The position numbers were made by a program, and so were the translations under genes. This document shows, in pieces, positions 35,556 to 45,363 of a stretch of 64,000 nucleotides of DNA (positions within the stretch are counted from its first letter, which is position 1; each line of letters begins with the position of its first letter). The stretch is taken from positions 124,001-188,000 of the forward strand of contig JADJFA010000010.1 of the NCBI GenBank assembly GCA_016708875.1, read 5' to 3'. The stretch is from Lewinellaceae bacterium (GTDB lineage: Bacteria > Bacteroidota > Bacteroidia > Chitinophagales > Saprospiraceae). The notes under the pieces are model-generated. The model saw nothing but the letters and a program-made list of their open reading frames with translations. It did no database searches and had not been told where the DNA came from.

Positions 35556-38500
35556 ATGAAAAACAACTACCGCCTACTGCCCCCTCCTTCGCTTCTGTCT
35601 TCGCCAAGGCTTCGACAGTTAAAAAAGCTACGGCGGGCAAGCCTGCTACTGCTACTGCCAACTCTACTCCTCGCCCAAAAACCCGCCAAACCCGACGCCG
35701 CCGAGCTCCACCATGCCATCAAAAAACTCAACGTGCTGGGCACGGTGCTCTATGTGGCCGCGCATCCTGACGATGAAAACACGCGTATGATCAGTTACCT
35801 GCGCAATGCCAAACTTTACGATGTCACCTACCTTTCGCTCACACGAGGCGATGGCGGCCAAAACCTAATCGGTCCAGAAATCAGCGAATTACTGGGGGTT
35901 TTGCGGACTCAGGAACTACTTATGGCCCGCTCGGTAGATGGTGGCAAACAAATGTTTACCCGAGCCAACGACTTTGGGTTTTCCAAAAACCCCGAAGAGA
36001 CCCTTCGCTTTTGGGACAAAGACGCGGTGCTCTCTGACGTGGTTTGGGCCTATCGCCAGGTGAAGCCCGATGTGGTTATAAACCGTTTTTACCACGACAA
36101 AAAATACGACACACACGGCCACCACACTGCTTCGGCCATGCTCTCAGTAGAGGCCTTCGATCTTGCCGCGAAAACCAACGCATATCCTGAACAACTGACG
36201 CTGGCTGAGCCCTGGCAGGCACGCCGGCAGTTCTTCAACACTTCGTGGTTTTTCTATGGCGGCCAGGAGGCATTCGCCAAAATAGACAAGTCCGCGCTCT
36301 GGCCGATTGACATTGGCATCTACCTAACCTTAAAAGGAAAAAGTAACAACGAGGTGGCTGCGGAAAGTCGTTCCATGCACCGTTGCCAGGGGTTTGGATC
36401 ACTCAGCACTAGGGGTGAAAGCATAGACTATCTTGATTTTGTTAAAGGCGACCGCCCCTCGTCGCAAGATATTTTTGAAGGCATCAACACTTCCTGGACG
36501 AGGGTGGAAGGCGGTAAACGCATTGGCAAACTCCTCTCTCAGGTTGACCGCAAATATCGCTCTGACAATCCCGCTGCCAGCATCCCAGACCTGCTAACTG
36601 CGATGCAGATGATAAAATCACTTCCCGAAGGTTATTGGAAAACGCGCAAGCTCGCTGAAATTAAAGAGGTAATTAAAGGCTGTCTTGGACTTTATTTGGA
36701 GGCTACTGCCAACGAACCGACCGCCACACCCAGCGATGCGGTCAAAATCCGCCTCGAAGCCATTAGCCGCACAGCGCACACGGTTCAACTTACCGGGGTA
36801 AATATTCTTCCTGGTTTGTTCGACACCCTGCCCCGTGCTACGCTTACCGTGAATAAAGGATGGATTCTGGAAAAAACCCTCCGAATCAGCCAAGACGCGG
36901 CTTTCACGGCGCCGTTTTGGTTGCAAAACGCTTCGACAACGGGTATGTATGCCGTTGAAAAACAGGCACTTCGCGTCATGCCCGAAACTCCCCGCTATGC
37001 CATTGTTCGTTGGAAATTTACTGTGAATGGCATTCCGATTGAATATGATACTGACCTGGCTTGGAAGACGGGAGAACCCGCTATTGGCGAGGTCTGGCGC
37101 CCCTTCGAGGTGCTTCCACCAGTAGTGGTGGAATTCACCGAGCCATCGTATATTTTTACCCAAAATGAAGGAGAAGTATCCGTGCGGGTAAAAGCAGAAA
37201 AAGACAATGTGGCCGGAGCGGTATCGGTGAAAGGTTGGGCGATAAAAAGCGAAAACCAATCTTTTGTATTCGAGAAAAAGGGCGAAGAAAAAACGTTTGC
37301 GTTCCGGATACAGTCAAGCCAGGAAAACCCGAATGCGATATTAACCGCGAGTGTGGAAGTTGACGGAAGAACTTATACCAATAGGCTCATTACAATCAAG
37401 TACGACCACATCCCTCAACAGAGCGTTTTGCTACCTGCCACGGCACGTGCTGCCCGGCTCGAATTAAAGGTGACGGCCAAGAATGTTGGCTACTATATGG
37501 GCGCTGGCGACGAGGTTCCTGCCGCCTTGCGACAAATGGGTTGCACCGTGAAAGTGTTGGATGACAAGGATATGGAAACCGCTAAGCTGGCAAAATTCGA
37601 GGCCATAGTCGTCGGTATTCGAGCGTACAACACCAAAGATGACCTGAAATTCCACCAGGCCAAACTGCTTGAATATGTTCAAAACGGCGGTACACTTGTC
37701 GTGCAATACAACACCAACTTTGAACTTGTGGTGGATAAAATCTCGCCGTTTCCACTCAAAATATCGCGTACCCGTGTCACGGATGAAACCGCTGAAATCC
37801 GCTTTCTCCAGCCAGAACATCCAGTGCTCAATACGCCCAACAAACTGACTACCAAAGATTTCGAAGACTGGGTACAGGAGCGTGGTCTCTACTTTCCCAA
37901 CGAGTGGGACACCGCATTTAAAGCGCCACTTTCCGCGAATGACCCTGGTGAAAAGCCCGCAGATGGCGCGCTGCTTGTGGCAAAGTATGGTAATGGGTAT
38001 TATGTTTATACAGGATTATCGTTTTTTCGGGAATTGCCTGCCGGGGTTCCGGGGGCTTTTCGCGTGTTTGCTAATTTGATTTCAATCGGAGAAGGAGGCA
38101 ATCAAAACCCTGGCAAAGCCGCCGAAATGCAAAAAAGCCAATTGGAAAAAGATTTTGAAAAGGCGGTTGCAGCTGGTAGTGATGAGGCATTGATTAATTT
38201 TATTTCGTATAACCCTAATGGCGCATTATCGAAAGATGCTTCCGCTCGTTTAAAAAATTACCAGTATCAATATATTGGGGGAAACTACTTGTTGCCATGG
38301 TCAAAAATAGGCGAAATATCTGCTGAAAGAGTCGCCGATGATTTTACCCTGGGTTTTAATATGAAAAAAATACCGGAACATTTCAAAACTGCCCGATCAG
38401 GAGTAAAAAGCCTGATGGTTGGTTCTGATTGGCTTTTTGAAGCAGGAACTTTGCTGGAATTTTATCGTCCAACTTCATTTTCTTCTTATGGGAAAAAATA

Positions 38501-38579
38501 TGTGGTGTTTGGATCTTCCATCATTGATTCCAAAGGTTTGATTTGGCAACCAGGAGCACAAGTATTCGAACAAAAATAG
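35556..38579 (+). CDS. Exported PIG-L/LmbE-family deacetylase
   Basis: 1,007 residues from ATG 35556; the longer frame from 35448 crosses terminator and promoter. The hydrophobic leader RRASLLLLLPTLLLAQ serves as signal peptide. The LmbE domain starts near residue 50 with the zinc motif AAHPDDENT and a matching HGHHTAS, typical of GlcNAc deacetylases. The long remainder holds beta-rich domains (PPVVVEFTEPSYIF, GALLVAKYGNGYYVYTGLSFF). The C-terminal ~150 residues after GEGGNQNPGKA are an extra tail I do not recognise. Residues 9-30 are encoded by an inserted repeat (35582-35643). It probably acts on an extracellular or envelope amino sugar. Confidence 0.85.
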   Translation: MKNNYRLLPPPSLLSSPRLRQLKKLRRASLLLLLPTLLLAQKPAKPDAAELHHAIKKLNVLGTVLYVAAHPDDENTRMISYLRNAKLYDVTYLSLTRGDGGQNLIGPEISELLGVLRTQELLMARSVDGGKQMFTRANDFGFSKNPEETLRFWDKDAVLSDVVWAYRQVKPDVVINRFYHDKKYDTHGHHTASAMLSVEAFDLAAKTNAYPEQLTLAEPWQARRQFFNTSWFFYGGQEAFAKIDKSALWPIDIGIYLTLKGKSNNEVAAESRSMHRCQGFGSLSTRGESIDYLDFVKGDRPSSQDIFEGINTSWTRVEGGKRIGKLLSQVDRKYRSDNPAASIPDLLTAMQMIKSLPEGYWKTRKLAEIKEVIKGCLGLYLEATANEPTATPSDAVKIRLEAISRTAHTVQLTGVNILPGLFDTLPRATLTVNKGWILEKTLRISQDAAFTAPFWLQNASTTGMYAVEKQALRVMPETPRYAIVRWKFTVNGIPIEYDTDLAWKTGEPAIGEVWRPFEVLPPVVVEFTEPSYIFTQNEGEVSVRVKAEKDNVAGAVSVKGWAIKSENQSFVFEKKGEEKTFAFRIQSSQENPNAILTASVEVDGRTYTNRLITIKYDHIPQQSVLLPATARAARLELKVTAKNVGYYMGAGDEVPAALRQMGCTVKVLDDKDMETAKLAKFEAIVVGIRAYNTKDDLKFHQAKLLEYVQNGGTLVVQYNTNFELVVDKISPFPLKISRTRVTDETAEIRFLQPEHPVLNTPNKLTTKDFEDWVQERGLYFPNEWDTAFKAPLSANDPGEKPADGALLVAKYGNGYYVYTGLSFFRELPAGVPGAFRVFANLISIGEGGNQNPGKAAEMQKSQLEKDFEKAVAAGSDEALINFISYNPNGALSKDASARLKNYQYQYIGGNYLLPWSKIGEISAERVADDFTLGFNMKKIPEHFKTARSGVKSLMVGSDWLFEAGTLLEFYRPTSFSSYGKKYVVFGSSIIDSKGLIWQPGAQVFEQK
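35582..35643. repeat. Repeat insert in the signal-peptide region of the PIG-L gene
   Basis: ccctccttcgct...gccaaggcttcgaca...gctacggcgggcaag matches, block for block, the repeat inside rsmF at 47876-47930 (ccctccttcgct...gccaaggct...gctacggcggg). A TGTCttcg...cttCGACA hairpin lies in the middle. In frame it encodes PPSLLSSPRLRQLKKLRRAS. Confidence 0.7.
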
Positions 38580-38633
38580 GAACTACGTTTGCGAAACCTA
38601 CAAGGGGCACGTAAACGTCTAACCATCTTTGCT

Positions 38634-38978
38634 ATGAAACACACCGTATCTGCAATCCCAACATTTGAAATCTCGCGCGGCTTCAATGCTCGTTTTATCC
38701 ACACCGATTCCATGACCATCGCTTTTGTAGAGGTGGACGAAGGGGCGGAACTCCCTCAACACTCGCATATTCATGAGCAAGTGACCACGCTGCTGGAAGG
38801 TCGCTTTGATCTGACAGTGGGCGGGCAATTACAGGAATTGAACCCGGGCGATGTATGCGTCATTCCGTCTAATGTGCCGCACTCAGGCAAGGCGCACACG
38901 CGATGCCGTATCATGGATGTGTTTAATCCGGTGCGGGAGGATTTCAGGAAAGGGGAGGTGGGGTATGCGGTGCGGTGA
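38634..38978 (+). CDS. Cupin-domain protein
   Basis: 114 residues from ATG 38634. A single small beta-barrel with both cupin motifs: GAELPQHSHIHEQVTTLLEG (metal ligands HxH...E) and PGDVCVIPSNVPHSGKA (second His). Cytosolic, substrate unknown; the closest functional classes are small metal-binding isomerases or sensor cupins. It follows the PIG-L gene by 54 bp on the same strand. Its TGA stop is the first three bases of a 62-bp palindrome. Confidence 0.85.
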   Translation: MKHTVSAIPTFEISRGFNARFIHTDSMTIAFVEVDEGAELPQHSHIHEQVTTLLEGRFDLTVGGQLQELNPGDVCVIPSNVPHSGKAHTRCRIMDVFNPVREDFRKGEVGYAVR

Positions 38979-39037
38979 TTTCAAACGGGAGACCTCGGAG
39001 GTTTTTGAAAACCTCCGAGGTCTCCCGTTTGAAATCA
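38976..39037. repeat. Palindrome of the gggagacctcggagg family, overlapping the cupin stop codon
   Basis: TGATTTCAAACGGGAGACC... with a nearly perfect complement ending at 39037 (arms about 29 bp, tiny loop). The core cgggagacctcggaggtttt is shared with the palindrome at 42078-42152. Confidence 0.85.
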
Positions 39038-39068
39038 CTTAGTGATAAATTCCAACCTCGCGCGATAA

Positions 39069-39101
39069 ATTGGAGGTGCGACTTGAAGTCGCACCTCCAA
39101 T
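39069..39101. repeat. Palindrome of the gtgcgacttgaagtcgcac family
   Basis: ATTGGAGGTGCGACTT and its exact complement, 9 bp after the uvrA stop codon. Same core as at 24300-24330. There is no T-run. Confidence 0.8.
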
Positions 39102-39109
39102 TACTCACG

Positions 39110-41988
39110 TCAATTCAACTTTTCCTTCAAATACTCCCCCGTATAACTCCCCTTCACCTTCACCAATTCCTCCGGCGTACCCTCAAAAACCAATCCCCCG
39201 CCTTCTTTCCCGCCTTCCGGGCCAAGGTCAATCACCCAATCCGCTGATTTGATGACCTCCATATTGTGCTCCACTACCAGCACCGAGTGGCCTTTTTCCA
39301 CCAGCGCGTTGATGGCTGTGAGCAGTTTTTGAATATCATGAAAGTGCAGCCCCGTGGTGGGCTCGTCGAAAATGAAAAAGATATGCCCGCTTGAATTTTC
39401 CCGGATCAGGAAAGAGCCGAGTTTTACACGCTGCGCCTCTCCACCCGAAAGGGTGCTGCTGGACTGACCAAGGTGAACGTAGCCCAAACCCACGTCGAAC
39501 AGCGGCTGTATTCGGTCTGTTATGTCTTTTTGGCCTTTGAAAAATTCCAGTGCTTCCTCCACGCTGAGGTTCAATACATCAAAAATACTCTTGCCTTTGT
39601 ATTGCACATCGAGCACTTCCTGACGGAATCTGCGGCCTTTGCACTCTTCGCATTCGAGGTGTACGTCGGCCAAAAACTGCATTTCTATCACTTGTTCGCC
39701 TTCGCCTTTGCAGGTCTCGCATCGGCCACCTTCTACGTTGAAACTGAAGTGTTTGGGTTGAAAACCGCGAATTTTTGAAAGTTGCTGTTTGGCAAAAAGT
39801 TCGCGGATATAATCGTAAGCCTTCACGTAGGTGACGGGGTTGGAACGGCTGCTTTTTCCGATGGGACTTTGGTTGATAAACTCCACACGGGTCACTTTTT
39901 TTACGCTGCCTTCTATGCCATCGAAGGAGCCGGGCTGTTTCCCGGCGTTTTCGGGCAGGTGTTGCGAGAGCGCGGGGAAAAATATATCGCGCACCAGCGT
40001 GGTTTTGCCTGAACCGCTCACGCCGCTCACCACCGTCAGGCAGTGGAGCGGGATGCGCACATCCATGTTTTTCAGGTTGTGCTGACGCACCCCCTTGAGC
40101 GTTAAAAACTCCTTGGCGTTGCGGCGTATACCGGGCGTTTTGATACGCATTTCCCCGGTCATGTACTTTGTAGTGAGGCTGTTGGGAGCAGCTTTAGCGA
40201 TGTCGGCGTAAGGCCCGGAATACACCACGTTGCCGCCGTGAACGCCCGCTTCAGGACCCATGTCCACCAGGTAGTCGGCGTTTTCAATGACGGATTCCTC
40301 GTGCTCCACCACCACTACGGTATTGCCGAGATCGCGAAGTTCTTTCAGCACTTTGACCAAACGCCCGGTGTCGCGCGGGTGCAAACCAACGGAAGGTTCG
40401 TCGAGCAAATACATCGAAGCCGTGAGGTTAGAGCCAAGCGTTCGGGTGAGGTGAATGCGTTGGGTTTCGCCTCCGGAAAGGGTGCTGGAAATTCGATCGA
40501 GCGTAAGATATCCAAGGCCAAGTTCGACCATAAAGTGCAGGCGATTGTTGATTTCCAGCAGTAGTCGTTTGGCAATCTGGCGGTCGTGATCGCTGAGTTG
40601 TGGATCAAGGTTTTGAAAAAAGGTCAGCACCTCGTCCAGCGGAATTCCCGTCAATTCGGAGATATTCTTGCCCGCGATTTTTACGCAAAGCGCCTCTTGT
40701 CGAAGCCTTCCACCCTCGCAGGTATGGCAGGTGGTTTTACCACGGTAACGGGCCAGCGTCACACGGTTCTGGATTTTGTAGGTCTGACTTTCTAGTTGTT
40801 TGAAAAAGGAATCAATGCCTTCAAAGTATTGATTGCCACTCCATAAAAGTTTTTGTTCCTGCTTTGAAAGGGCCTCGTAAGGGGTGTGAACGGGAAAGTC
40901 AAATTTGTGCGCGTGTTCCAATAGCAAGGCCAATGACTCGCCAAATTTCTCACCTTTCCAGACAGCGACGGCGCCATCGTACACGGATTTGGTTTTGTCT
41001 GGAACTACTTTGTCGAGGTCAATGCCGAGCACCCGGCCATAGCCTTCGCAGGTGGGACAAGCTCCATAGGGATTGTTGTAGTTGAATAATTGCGGGGTGG
41101 GTTCCGGGAATGAAATGCCGTCTAGTTCAAAGCGGTTGTTGAATGTAGTAGCGAACTTTAGTTCGCTCGAATCAAGCGAACTGAAGTTCGCTACTACACA
41201 CTCGCCTTCACTCTCGTAAAATGCCGTGTTTACCGAATCCGCCAGACGCATCCAATCTGATTCCTCCAAATCAGTAGACAGGACAAAACGGTCGATCAGG
41301 AGCCGAAGGTTTTGCTCGTTAAAAAGGTATGCGGGCTGTTTGGTATCGAATCGTGTTTCCACGCCTTCCAGGATGTCCTGAATGCTTATGGTCTCGTTCC
41401 CGAACTGAACCCGCGTGTAGCCTTTTTGCAACAAAAGGTTTAATTCTTGTTCCAGGCTGCGTTCCAGATATTTTTTCGGGAAGGGCATCAGCACAAGTCC
41501 GCGTGTACCGTCGGGGAGTTTCTTGATAAAATCAATGACATCTGTTACCTCGTGCTTTTGCACGATTTGACCCGAAATGGGCGAGTAGAATTTGCCAATC
41601 CGGGCGTACAACAAGCGAAGGAACTCGTACACTTCGGTCATGCTCCCACCGTGCTTCGCGCATTGCCGGTAGTGACGCGCTGCTCAATGGCAATGGCCGG
41701 GCAAATGCCCCGTATATAGTCCACATCGGGTTTTTTCATGCGCCCAAGGAACTGACGGGCATAACTCGAAAGACTTTCCACATAGCGGCGCTGACCCTCG
41801 GCGTAGAGCGTGTCCATCGTAATACTCGATTTTCCGGAACCGGATACACCCGTGACGACCACGAGTTGGTTCTTCGGGATGCTCAAGTCTACATTGCGGA
41901 GGTTATTGGTTCGGGCGCCTTTTATGATGATGTGGTTGGGATCCACCAAGTCGTCATTTATTATTCCTTGCCCTTTGCTTTTGCTCAT
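39110..41988 (-). CDS. uvrA: Excinuclease ABC subunit A (frameshift near residue 116)
   Basis: Damage-recognition ATPase of nucleotide excision repair, ~960 residues. The first piece (41988-41638) carries the first Walker A (GVSGSGKSS, residues 47-54) and ends NARSTVGA. The second piece opens at ATG 41641 (TEVYEFLRLLYARIG) and holds the signature motifs, zinc clusters (CPTCEGYG, CETCKGEG, CEECKGRR), the second Walker A (GVSGSGKTT) and LSGGEAQRVKL. The pieces overlap as ATGA. Homologues read STVGT-MTEIYDYLRLL without a break, so one base is missing near 41641. A 54-bp palindrome (41145-41198) is inserted in frame. Confidence 0.9.
41145..41198. repeat. Palindromic insert inside uvrA
   Basis: TGTAGTAGCGAACTTTAGTT... 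(24-bp arm) pairs with 41175-41198 with a single mismatch. In frame it encodes CVVANFSSLDSSELKFATT just before NNRFELDGISF, a place where UvrA tolerates length variation. The intergenic palindrome at 44099-44176 has the same design (gtagggcgaaattyatttcgcc). Confidence 0.85.
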
Positions 41989-42077
41989 GCTTAACTGTTT
42001 TGAAAGCGCGAAATTCTGAAAAACTTTTTGTTTTTAAAAATTCCAATAAAAATGAGTTTCTAGAATTTTACTAGTGC

Positions 42078-42152
42078 TTGGATGGTTTTGAAAGCGGGAG
42101 ACCTCGGAGGTTTTAAAAACCTCCGAGGTCTCCCGCTTTCAAAACCATCCAA
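42078..42152. repeat. Perfect long palindrome between uvrA and dnaJ
   Basis: Arms of about 37 bp (TTGGATGGTTTTGAAAGCGG... and its complement) with almost no loop. The core cgggagacctcggaggtttt is shared with 38976-39037. It lies 17 bp after the dnaJ stop. Confidence 0.9.
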
Positions 42153-42168
42153 CTAATCCATTCAGAAA

Positions 42169-43332
42169 CTACTCAAACATATCCCGCACCCGATCAAAAA
42201 ATCCTTTTTCCTCCTTGCCCGGGCTGGGTTTCAGGTTTGGCATATCACGGAGTTTTTCAAGCAGTCGGCGTTCTTCGTCGTTGACTTTTTTGGGTGTCCA
42301 CACGTTTACGTGAACAAGTTGGTCACCACGGCCATAGCTCTGCAATGCGGGCAAACCCTTGTCTTTCAATCGGAAAACCTTGCCCGCCTGGGTGCCAGCA
42401 GGGATGGTGATTCGGGCGCGTCCGTCAAGCGTGGGCACATCTACCTTCGAGCCGAGTGCCGCGTCGGCGAAATTGATGTACAGTTCAAACACCACATTGC
42501 TGCCTTCGCGGGTCAGTTCTTCGTGCGGCATTTCTTCAATGGCGATGAGGAGGTCGCCGGGCGGACCACCTTTTGCCCCGGCATTACTGCGGCCCGACAC
42601 ACTGAATTGTATGCCCTCGTGTACGCCTGCCGGGATATCCACGTCAATGGTTTCTTCGCCAAAAACACGGCCATCGCCCTTGCAAACGTTGCAGGGTGAT
42701 TTGATGGTTTGCCCGGCGCCGTTGCAGGTAGGACAGGTGATGGCGGTCTGCATCATGCCAAAGGGCGTTTGGCGCACTTGATTGACCGCACCCGCACCGC
42801 GACAAGTGGCGCAAGTGTCCACGCTACTGGCATCTTTTGCACCAGAACCGCTGCAAGTGCTGCAAGCGACTTGCTTGCGCACCTTGATCTTTTTATTTAC
42901 CCCGGTGGCGACTTCTTCGAGGGTCATTTTGACCTTAATGCGGAGGTTGCTGCCACGCTCCCCGCGTGCTCGTCCGCCGCGGCCACCGCGCCTGCCGCCG
43001 CCAAAAAATTCGCCAAAAATATCATCGGTATCAAACCCAAAGCGGCGCAGGATTTCATCCATATCCATGCCCTGGAAACTGCCTCCCGGCCCGCCGGCGC
43101 CCATGCCTTCCAGACCAGCGTGACCATAGCGGTCGTATCGCGCTTTTTTGTCCCCATCGCTCAGCACATCGTAGGCTTCGGCGGCTTCTTTAAATTTTTC
43201 TTCCGCCCCCTTATCGTCCGGATTTCGGTCGGGGTGAAGTTCGAGCGCCTTTTTGCGGTAGGCCTTTTTTATGTCATCAGCACTGGCGTTTTTCGCTACG
43301 CCCAGCACGTCATAATAATCGCGTTTTGCCAT
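42169..43332 (-). CDS. dnaJ: Chaperone DnaJ
   Basis: 387 residues; Hsp70 co-chaperone. J-domain with HPD at 33-35 (KKALELHPDRNPDDK), a Gly-rich stretch (GGGRRGGRGGRARGERG), four CxxCxGxG zinc motifs (CSTCSGSG, CATCRGAG, CPTCNGAG, CNVCKGDG) and C-terminal substrate-binding domains. It follows grpE on the same strand after a 90-bp gap filled by an imperfect inverted repeat, so a grpE-dnaJ transcript is likely. Confidence 0.95.
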   Translation of the reverse strand: MAKRDYYDVLGVAKNASADDIKKAYRKKALELHPDRNPDDKGAEEKFKEAAEAYDVLSDGDKKARYDRYGHAGLEGMGAGGPGGSFQGMDMDEILRRFGFDTDDIFGEFFGGGRRGGRGGRARGERGSNLRIKVKMTLEEVATGVNKKIKVRKQVACSTCSGSGAKDASSVDTCATCRGAGAVNQVRQTPFGMMQTAITCPTCNGAGQTIKSPCNVCKGDGRVFGEETIDVDIPAGVHEGIQFSVSGRSNAGAKGGPPGDLLIAIEEMPHEELTREGSNVVFELYINFADAALGSKVDVPTLDGRARITIPAGTQAGKVFRLKDKGLPALQSYGRGDQLVHVNVWTPKKVNDEERRLLEKLRDMPNLKPSPGKEEKGFFDRVRDMFE

Positions 43333-43340
43333 TTATATTG

Positions 43341-43420
43341 GTTATTGGATATTTGTGAAATTGGGGATTTGCTAAGGTTGGGTCCGAAATATCCAGATTT
43401 CCCAATGTTCTCAATAACCT
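43341..43420. repeat. Imperfect inverted repeat in the grpE-dnaJ gap
   Basis: ggttattgGATATTTgtgaaaTTGGGgattt is partly complementary to aaatATCCagatttCCCAAtgttctcaataacc. It resembles the gattgg-type elements elsewhere in the window. Confidence 0.4.
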
Positions 43421-43422
43421 CA

Positions 43423-43995
43423 TTATACTTTGCCTACTACCACCTTGGCGTGCCGGATAATCTTGCCGCCGAGGGAATAGCCTTGTTCGAGGATATCTAC
43501 GATTTTGCCTTTGGTTTCGTCAGTGGGAGCGGGAATTTCAGCGACCGCCTCGTGAACGTCGGGGTTGAATTCGTCGCCAGCCTTGGCATCCAGTGAAACC
43601 AGGCCTTTGCTTTTGAGGGTGTGGGCGATTTTGTGATGGATGAGGGTAGTGCCTTCGGAAAGCGCACCGTTTTTGGCCGCTCTGTCAAAATCGTCCAAAA
43701 CAGGCAGCAATGCTGACATCATGTCGCGCCCGGCGGTGCTGATGAGGTCCATGCGTTCGCGTGCGGCGTTGCGCTTGAAGTTTTCAAAATCGGAGAAGAG
43801 GTACAGGTATTTGTTGCGGCTCTCTTCGAGTTGCTTTTGGAGTTCGGCGAGGGGGTCTGCGGACATATTTTGCTGGGCTTTGCCTTGATTTTCAGCGGTT
43901 TCTGTAGTTTCTACGATGGTTTCTTGCACCTCATGCTCAGGCGTATTCGGCTCTTTTTCCTTCATGTCGAGTATTTTTTTGAACGGATTTTTCAT
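43423..43995 (-). CDS. grpE: Nucleotide exchange factor GrpE
   Basis: 190 residues from ATG 43995 (MKNPFKKILDMKEKEPN); the longer frame to 44049 is not needed. An acidic, Gln-rich N-terminus and coiled coil (LQKQLEESRNKYLYLFSDFE, then NFKRNAARER) lead to the GrpE head (LLPVLDDFDRA, FNPDVHEAVAEIP, GYSLGGKIIRHAKVVVGK). It releases ADP from DnaK. It lies just upstream of dnaJ and downstream of a palindrome that separates it from the permease gene. Confidence 0.93.
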   Translation of the reverse strand: MKNPFKKILDMKEKEPNTPEHEVQETIVETTETAENQGKAQQNMSADPLAELQKQLEESRNKYLYLFSDFENFKRNAARERMDLISTAGRDMMSALLPVLDDFDRAAKNGALSEGTTLIHHKIAHTLKSKGLVSLDAKAGDEFNPDVHEAVAEIPAPTDETKGKIVDILEQGYSLGGKIIRHAKVVVGKV

Positions 43996-44098
43996 TTTTG
44001 AAAAAATGCTGGGCCGGGCAAGGGATGCCCATAGGATTTTTACACCCAAGGTGCTTTGTCAACTTTCGTGCCTTGTGGTCGGGTGTGTCAGAATGACA

Positions 44099-44176
44099 GT
44101 AGGGCGAAATTTATTTCGCGTTCACCGCGGTGAAATAAACTTGGACGTATCGTGGCGAAATGAATTTCGCCCTACT
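44099..44176. repeat. Palindrome overlapping the 3' end of the AI-2E permease gene
   Basis: AGTAGGGCGAAATTTATTTCGC (given as 44099-44120) pairs with 44154-44176 with one mismatch. A second dyad, ttcaccgcggtgaa, sits in the loop. The permease TAG stop (44172-44174) lies in the right arm. Same design as the uvrA insert. Confidence 0.8.
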
Positions 44177-45275
44177 CCCCCTCCAGCCTTTCCGTCATCC
44201 TTTGTACCAGTTTGAATTGGCTAAAAAAGGTTCGTGCAATCACGCGAAGCACGGTAAAAACTGGAACGCCAATGACCATGCCCACGACTCCGCCGAGTTG
44301 GGCGGCAGCCAGCGTGACGAGAAATATTTCGAGCGGGTGTGCCTGAACGCTTTTCGACATGATAAGCGGGCCGACGAAGTTGTTGTCAATGACCTGTACT
44401 ATGATAAAGGTTGCGATTACTTTCAGCACCATGGGCATCATCAGGGCAAGGTCAGCATCCAGCCCGGAAGAAATCGTAATAAAGACCCCGAATATCATGC
44501 CCAGAATAGGGCCGATGTATGGAATAATGTTAAAAACACCCCCAAAGGAGCCAATAAGTACGGCGTTTTTTACCCCAAACATCCACAGTATCAATGTACT
44601 CAGCACCGAGAAAACCAACAATTGTACTACCAAACCGCCGAAATAGCGCGTGAGCAAATCGCTGGAGTCATTTAAAGCGGTGTGTACCTTTTGCTCTTGT
44701 TTGTCGGGGACTATTGCATCCAAAATGCCCTTGAAAAGACGGTTGTCTTGCAGGAAAAAGAAGAGGATGAAGGTAACCGATGCAAATGTGACCGCCACAT
44801 TGCCCGCTACCCCAAGGAACTTGCCAAGAAAATCCCCCACCAGTGTAGGGTGAAACCAGTTTGTCAAGGCTTTCTGGGTTTCCAAAGCCAATGATTCGTT
44901 GGGTGCAAGCAGTCCGATTTGGTGCAGTTGTAAATCGAGGTTGAAAAAAAACGGGCGCATTTTTTCACCAAGTGCTTGATAGTCAACCGTAGCAAGATGT
45001 CGTGCTTGTGATACGATGGTCGGCACAAAAAGAAGCAATACGCCGACCAGCATTGCGTAAAAAGTGAGGATGGTCAGCAGCGCCGCGGCGGAAGGCCCTA
45101 GTCTGAATCGTCCGATACCCAAGTGTTTGCGGTAAAAAACCAAAATGGGCCGGCCCAACATGGAGAGCACCCAGGCAATGAGTATGTAACCAACGATGTT
45201 GGAAAAATAATAGACAATAGCGGCGAGTGCGGCCAGGCCGAGTATCCAGAAAATGTTGCGGTTGAGGAAGTTCAT
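44172..45275 (-). CDS. AI-2E family transporter (PerM/YdiK-like)
   Basis: 367 residues with about eight membrane segments (IFWILGLAALAAIVYYF, ILTFYAMLVGVLLLFVPTI, FASVTFILFFFLQDN and others) and the family's conserved stretch FGVKNAVLIGSFGGVFNIIP, then YIGPILGMIFG. The family includes the AI-2 exporter TqsA and Na+/H+-type permeases, so the substrate cannot be assigned. It lies between lpxD and grpE on one strand; the 88-bp gap to lpxD contains ggacattgg-type repeats. Confidence 0.85.
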   Translation of the reverse strand: MNFLNRNIFWILGLAALAAIVYYFSNIVGYILIAWVLSMLGRPILVFYRKHLGIGRFRLGPSAAALLTILTFYAMLVGVLLLFVPTIVSQARHLATVDYQALGEKMRPFFFNLDLQLHQIGLLAPNESLALETQKALTNWFHPTLVGDFLGKFLGVAGNVAVTFASVTFILFFFLQDNRLFKGILDAIVPDKQEQKVHTALNDSSDLLTRYFGGLVVQLLVFSVLSTLILWMFGVKNAVLIGSFGGVFNIIPYIGPILGMIFGVFITISSGLDADLALMMPMVLKVIATFIIVQVIDNNFVGPLIMSKSVQAHPLEIFLVTLAAAQLGGVVGMVIGVPVFTVLRVIARTFFSQFKLVQRMTERLEGE

Positions 45276-45363
45276 TTGATGGAGGACATTGGATATTAGG
45301 ACATTGGACGATAGACGTTGGACTCCCTCGAACAGATAGTTACGGGGATGTAGAGGGCAAACA

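Noticed and set aside
41638..41641. uvrA as two genuine, translationally coupled genes with ATGA overlap
   Set aside because: The split falls inside a continuous conserved motif, and similar single-base breaks occur in many genes of the window. An indel is the simpler explanation.
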